Shown piece by piece: positions 61,874 through 64,000 of a DNA stretch of 64,000 nt. This stretch comes from Paenibacillus sp. FSL R5-0912 (GTDB lineage: Bacteria; Bacillota; Bacilli; Paenibacillales; Paenibacillaceae), in the NCBI RefSeq assembly GCF_000758605.1, contig NZ_CP009282.1:3472001-3536000 (forward strand). Direction: 5' to 3'. Under the pieces are notes generated by a model. It saw nothing but the letters and a program-made list of their open reading frames with translations. It did no database searches and was not told where the DNA came from. The translations under genes and the position numbers were made by a program. The first letter of the stretch is position 1. Every line of letters begins with the position of its first letter.

Positions 61874-62944
61874 ATGGAGCGCCTTTTAGAGGTAAAAGAC
61901 CTAGCTATATCATTCAGAACACGCGGAGGAGAAGTCCAAGCAATCCGTGGTGTCAGCTTTCATGTAAATAAAGGGGAGACTCTGGCGATTGTAGGTGAAT
62001 CCGGTTCCGGTAAGAGCGTAACCTCACAAGCAGTCATGAAGCTGGTTCCTCAGCCTGCGGGCGAATATAAGCGTGGACAGATTCTGTTCGATGGACAAGA
62101 TCTGATCGGCAAGAATGAGAAGCAAATGCAAAAAATCCGCGGCAAGGAAATCGGAATGATCTTCCAGGATCCGATGACCTCGCTGAATCCGATGATGAAG
62201 GTCGGCAGACAGATTACCGAAGTTTTGTTCAAGCATGAGAAAATTTCTAAGGATGCTGCCTACAAACGCGGCATTGAGCTGCTTAATCTGGTGGGAATTC
62301 CTTCTCCTGAACGCCGTTTCCAGCAGTACCCGCATGAGTTCAGCGGCGGGATGCGTCAACGTGTCGTAATCGCTATGGCTCTTGCCGCTAACCCTAAGCT
62401 TCTGATTGCCGATGAGCCGACAACCGCGCTCGATGTAACCATTCAGGCCCAGATTCTGGATCTGATGAAGGACCTGCAGAAGAAGATTGATACAGCGATC
62501 ATTTTCATCACCCATGACCTTGGGGTTGTGGCGAGAATGGCTGACCGCGTAGCAGTTATGTATGCCGGACAAATTGTGGAAATGGGTACAGCGGAAGAGA
62601 TCTTCTATGACCCGAGACACCCGTATACTTGGGGCTTGCTGGCTTCCATGCCAAGTCTTGAGAGCAAGGGATCTCTGCTGACAGCGATTCCGGGCACACC
62701 TCCAGATCTGATTAAGCCGCCTAAGGGTGATGCCTTCGCACTGCGGAGCACATATGCTATGGCGATTGACATGGAGAAAGAACCGCCAATGTACAAGGTT
62801 TCCGATACTCATCTTGTGAAGTCCTGGCTGATGCATCCGATGGCACCCGCGGTAGAACCGCCGGCTGTCGTGAAGAAGCAGCGCCGCGTTTTGAGCAACA
62901 CCTATCCGGAGCCGGTTCTAGTGCAGAACAGCAGCGAGTATTAA
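61874..62944 (+). CDS. oppD: oligopeptide/dipeptide ABC transporter ATPase
   Basis: A 356-residue OppD/DppD ATPase. Walker A GESGSGKSVTSQAVM, signature FSGGMRQRVVIAMAL, Walker B LLIADEPTTALD and the oligopeptide-specific C-terminal region (HPYTWGLLASMPSLESKG) are present; the last 50 residues form a family-typical tail. The GAGGGTGACAGG site favours ATG at 61874. OppF, permease and binding-protein genes are absent nearby and a terminator follows, so it must serve a transporter encoded elsewhere or be a leftover. Confidence 0.92.
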   Translation: MERLLEVKDLAISFRTRGGEVQAIRGVSFHVNKGETLAIVGESGSGKSVTSQAVMKLVPQPAGEYKRGQILFDGQDLIGKNEKQMQKIRGKEIGMIFQDPMTSLNPMMKVGRQITEVLFKHEKISKDAAYKRGIELLNLVGIPSPERRFQQYPHEFSGGMRQRVVIAMALAANPKLLIADEPTTALDVTIQAQILDLMKDLQKKIDTAIIFITHDLGVVARMADRVAVMYAGQIVEMGTAEEIFYDPRHPYTWGLLASMPSLESKGSLLTAIPGTPPDLIKPPKGDAFALRSTYAMAIDMEKEPPMYKVSDTHLVKSWLMHPMAPAVEPPAVVKKQRRVLSNTYPEPVLVQNSSEY

Positions 62945-62975
62945 GAACAGGGCTATAGCACATACTATTAAGATT

Positions 62976-63008
62976 AGCGTCAGGCCGATTGCGGCTTGGC
63001 GCTTTTTT
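62976..63008 (+). terminator. terminator after oppD
   Basis: AGCG-CA-GCCG pairs with CGGC-TTGGCGCT around ATTG and is followed by TTTTTT. Confidence 0.8.
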
Positions 63009-63105
63009 GCCTTTCAGGACCACACCTAGAACATGCATGACGGGTTTTCCAGACTTTATAGTTTAAATAAACCTAAAACAATATTAATAAGTATAAATAA
63101 AAATC

Positions 63106-63134
63106 TTGACTATTTGGTCTGTGCGCAGCAAAAT
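63106..63134 (+). promoter_or_regulatory. promoter of the GH43 gene
   Basis: TTGACT (63106-63111) and CAAAAT (63129-63134) are 17 bases apart, 30 bases before the start codon. Confidence 0.5.
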
Positions 63135-63163
63135 GTAAGGGTATACATAAGGGGGGTTATAAC

Positions 63164-64000
63164 TTGATAACAAGAACGCTAACCGCTTTGATATCCTTAG
63201 CTTTGCTGTCTGCCTGCAGCGGCGGGAATGCTGTAAGCACACCTGAATTTGAGAATGTATCGGTACACGATCCATCCGTGATCAAGGCTGACGATGCTTA
63301 TTATGTGTTTGGTTCGCATTTGGCATCGGCCAATTCTAAAGATCTGATGTCGTGGACTCAGGTTTCCTCCGGGGTAACGGATGGCAACGTGCTTATCCCC
63401 AATGTAACGGAGGAACTCAGTGAGACTCTCAACTGGGCACAATCGGACACCCTGTGGGCGCCTGATGTCATTCAGCTGGCGGACGGGAAATTCTATATGT
63501 ATTACGATGCCTGCCGGGGAGATTCACCGTTGTCGGCACTTGGCATCGCAGTCGCTGACAAGGTCGATGGTGCTTATAAGAATAAGGGAATTATTCTTAA
63601 GTCGGGAATGGCCGGCATCGGGGATGACGGTGAGGTCTATGATGCCACAGAGAAGCCGAATGTAGTAGACCCTGATGTGTTTTTTGATAAGGAAGGCAAG
63701 CTGTGGATGGTCTATGGCTCGTATTCCGGAGGCATCTTCATTCTGGAACTGGACCCGGCTACGGGATTTCCGCTGGCAGACCAAGGGTATGGGAAGAAGC
63801 TGCTGGGGTCGAATCATGCCCGGATAGAAGGGCCTTATATGCTGTACAGTCCGGAGACGGATTACTACTACTTGTTCCTGTCTTACGGAGGGCTAGATGC
63901 GAATGGCGGCTATAATATCCGTGTTGCCCGCTCCAAGCAACCGGATGGACCGTTTGAGGATTCTGAAGGCAAAGCTATGATTGACGCGCAGGGGACACCT
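63164..64000 (+). CDS. GH43 arabinanase-like lipoprotein, 5' part
   Basis: An open frame of 279 codons with no stop before the window edge, so the gene is partial. The start is TTG behind AAGGGGGGT. The leader MITRTLTALISLALLSACSG has lipobox LSAC, so the enzyme is lipid-anchored outside the cell. The five-bladed propeller of glycoside hydrolase family 43 is evident: catalytic base Asp36 in VHDPSVI, Asp169 in VVDPDVF and acid Glu222 in RIEGPYM, with SDTLWAPDVIQLADGKFYMY and LWMVYGSYSGGIF between. The closest plan is endo-1,5-alpha-L-arabinanase. Only the N-terminal part is visible. Confidence 0.92.
   Translation, partial: MITRTLTALISLALLSACSGGNAVSTPEFENVSVHDPSVIKADDAYYVFGSHLASANSKDLMSWTQVSSGVTDGNVLIPNVTEELSETLNWAQSDTLWAPDVIQLADGKFYMYYDACRGDSPLSALGIAVADKVDGAYKNKGIILKSGMAGIGDDGEVYDATEKPNVVDPDVFFDKEGKLWMVYGSYSGGIFILELDPATGFPLADQGYGKKLLGSNHARIEGPYMLYSPETDYYYLFLSYGGLDANGGYNIRVARSKQPDGPFEDSEGKAMIDAQGTP

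Overview
The window looks like a chromosomal segment of a Paenibacillus-type Firmicute. Reasons are the strong AGGAGG ribosome sites with many GTG/TTG starts, a Des-DesK-DesR module very close to that of Bacillus subtilis, a YesM/YesN-type two-component system, a Bacillus-type Fur, a protein made of SLH repeats, cystine and thiamine-precursor ABC transporters, and a secreted arabinanase-like GH43 enzyme. No rRNA, tRNA, CRISPR or prophage was seen. Nearly all of it is orderly chromosome. The disturbed patches are a decayed IS1182-type element (11.6-12.7 kb), two repeat-rich intergenic zones (19.4 kb and 24.5 kb) and a graveyard of gene fragments (61.2-61.7 kb).

Layout. 0-3 kb: membrane-anchored hypothetical, macrodomain hydrolase, rpiA, VanZ-like protein, GNAT acetyltransferase. 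3.2-6.9 kb: MarR regulator plus a 1052-residue MMPL exporter behind a promoter with tandem operator-like repeats. 7-11.5 kb: TPR protein, aldo/keto reductase, a 52-residue small gene, manganese catalase-like protein, HNH nuclease, PsiE-like protein. 11.6-12.7 kb: IS1182 remnant. 12.9-19.1 kb: a solute-binding protein without permeases, a YesM-type kinase, a membrane-anchored solute-binding-like protein and a YesN-type regulator, which I read as a multi-component sugar-sensing unit. 20-24.3 kb: MFS exporter, then the lipid-fluidity module des-desK-desR.

24.9-33.0 kb holds the most interesting system: five same-strand genes encoding a SWIM zinc-finger protein, a HEAT-like solenoid, a MoxR-type AAA+ ATPase, a DUF5682/YehM-like protein and a VWA (CoxE/YehP-like) protein. 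This is the Gram-positive counterpart of the poorly characterised E. coli yehL-yehM-yehP-yehQ set. The composition suggests an ATP-driven protein or metal-centre remodelling machine, possibly stress or conflict related, of unknown substrate.

33-64 kb: asd (archaeal/fungal-type aspartate semialdehyde dehydrogenase), rluF, a lipoprotein, a MarR-regulated ABC exporter, a TPP-riboswitch-controlled thiamine transport and salvage operon (thiZ-thiX-thiY-thiM-thiD-thiE), a TetR-regulated DHA2 drug exporter with two identical palindromic operators, a cystine ABC transporter, an SLH protein, fur, a TetR regulator, an AIM24-like protein, and an AraC-regulated catabolic operon (isomerase, two Gfo/Idh/MocA oxidoreductases, isomerase, kinase-like protein). 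The window ends with fabV, gene remnants, a lone oppD and the 5' part of a GH43 lipoprotein gene that runs off the edge.
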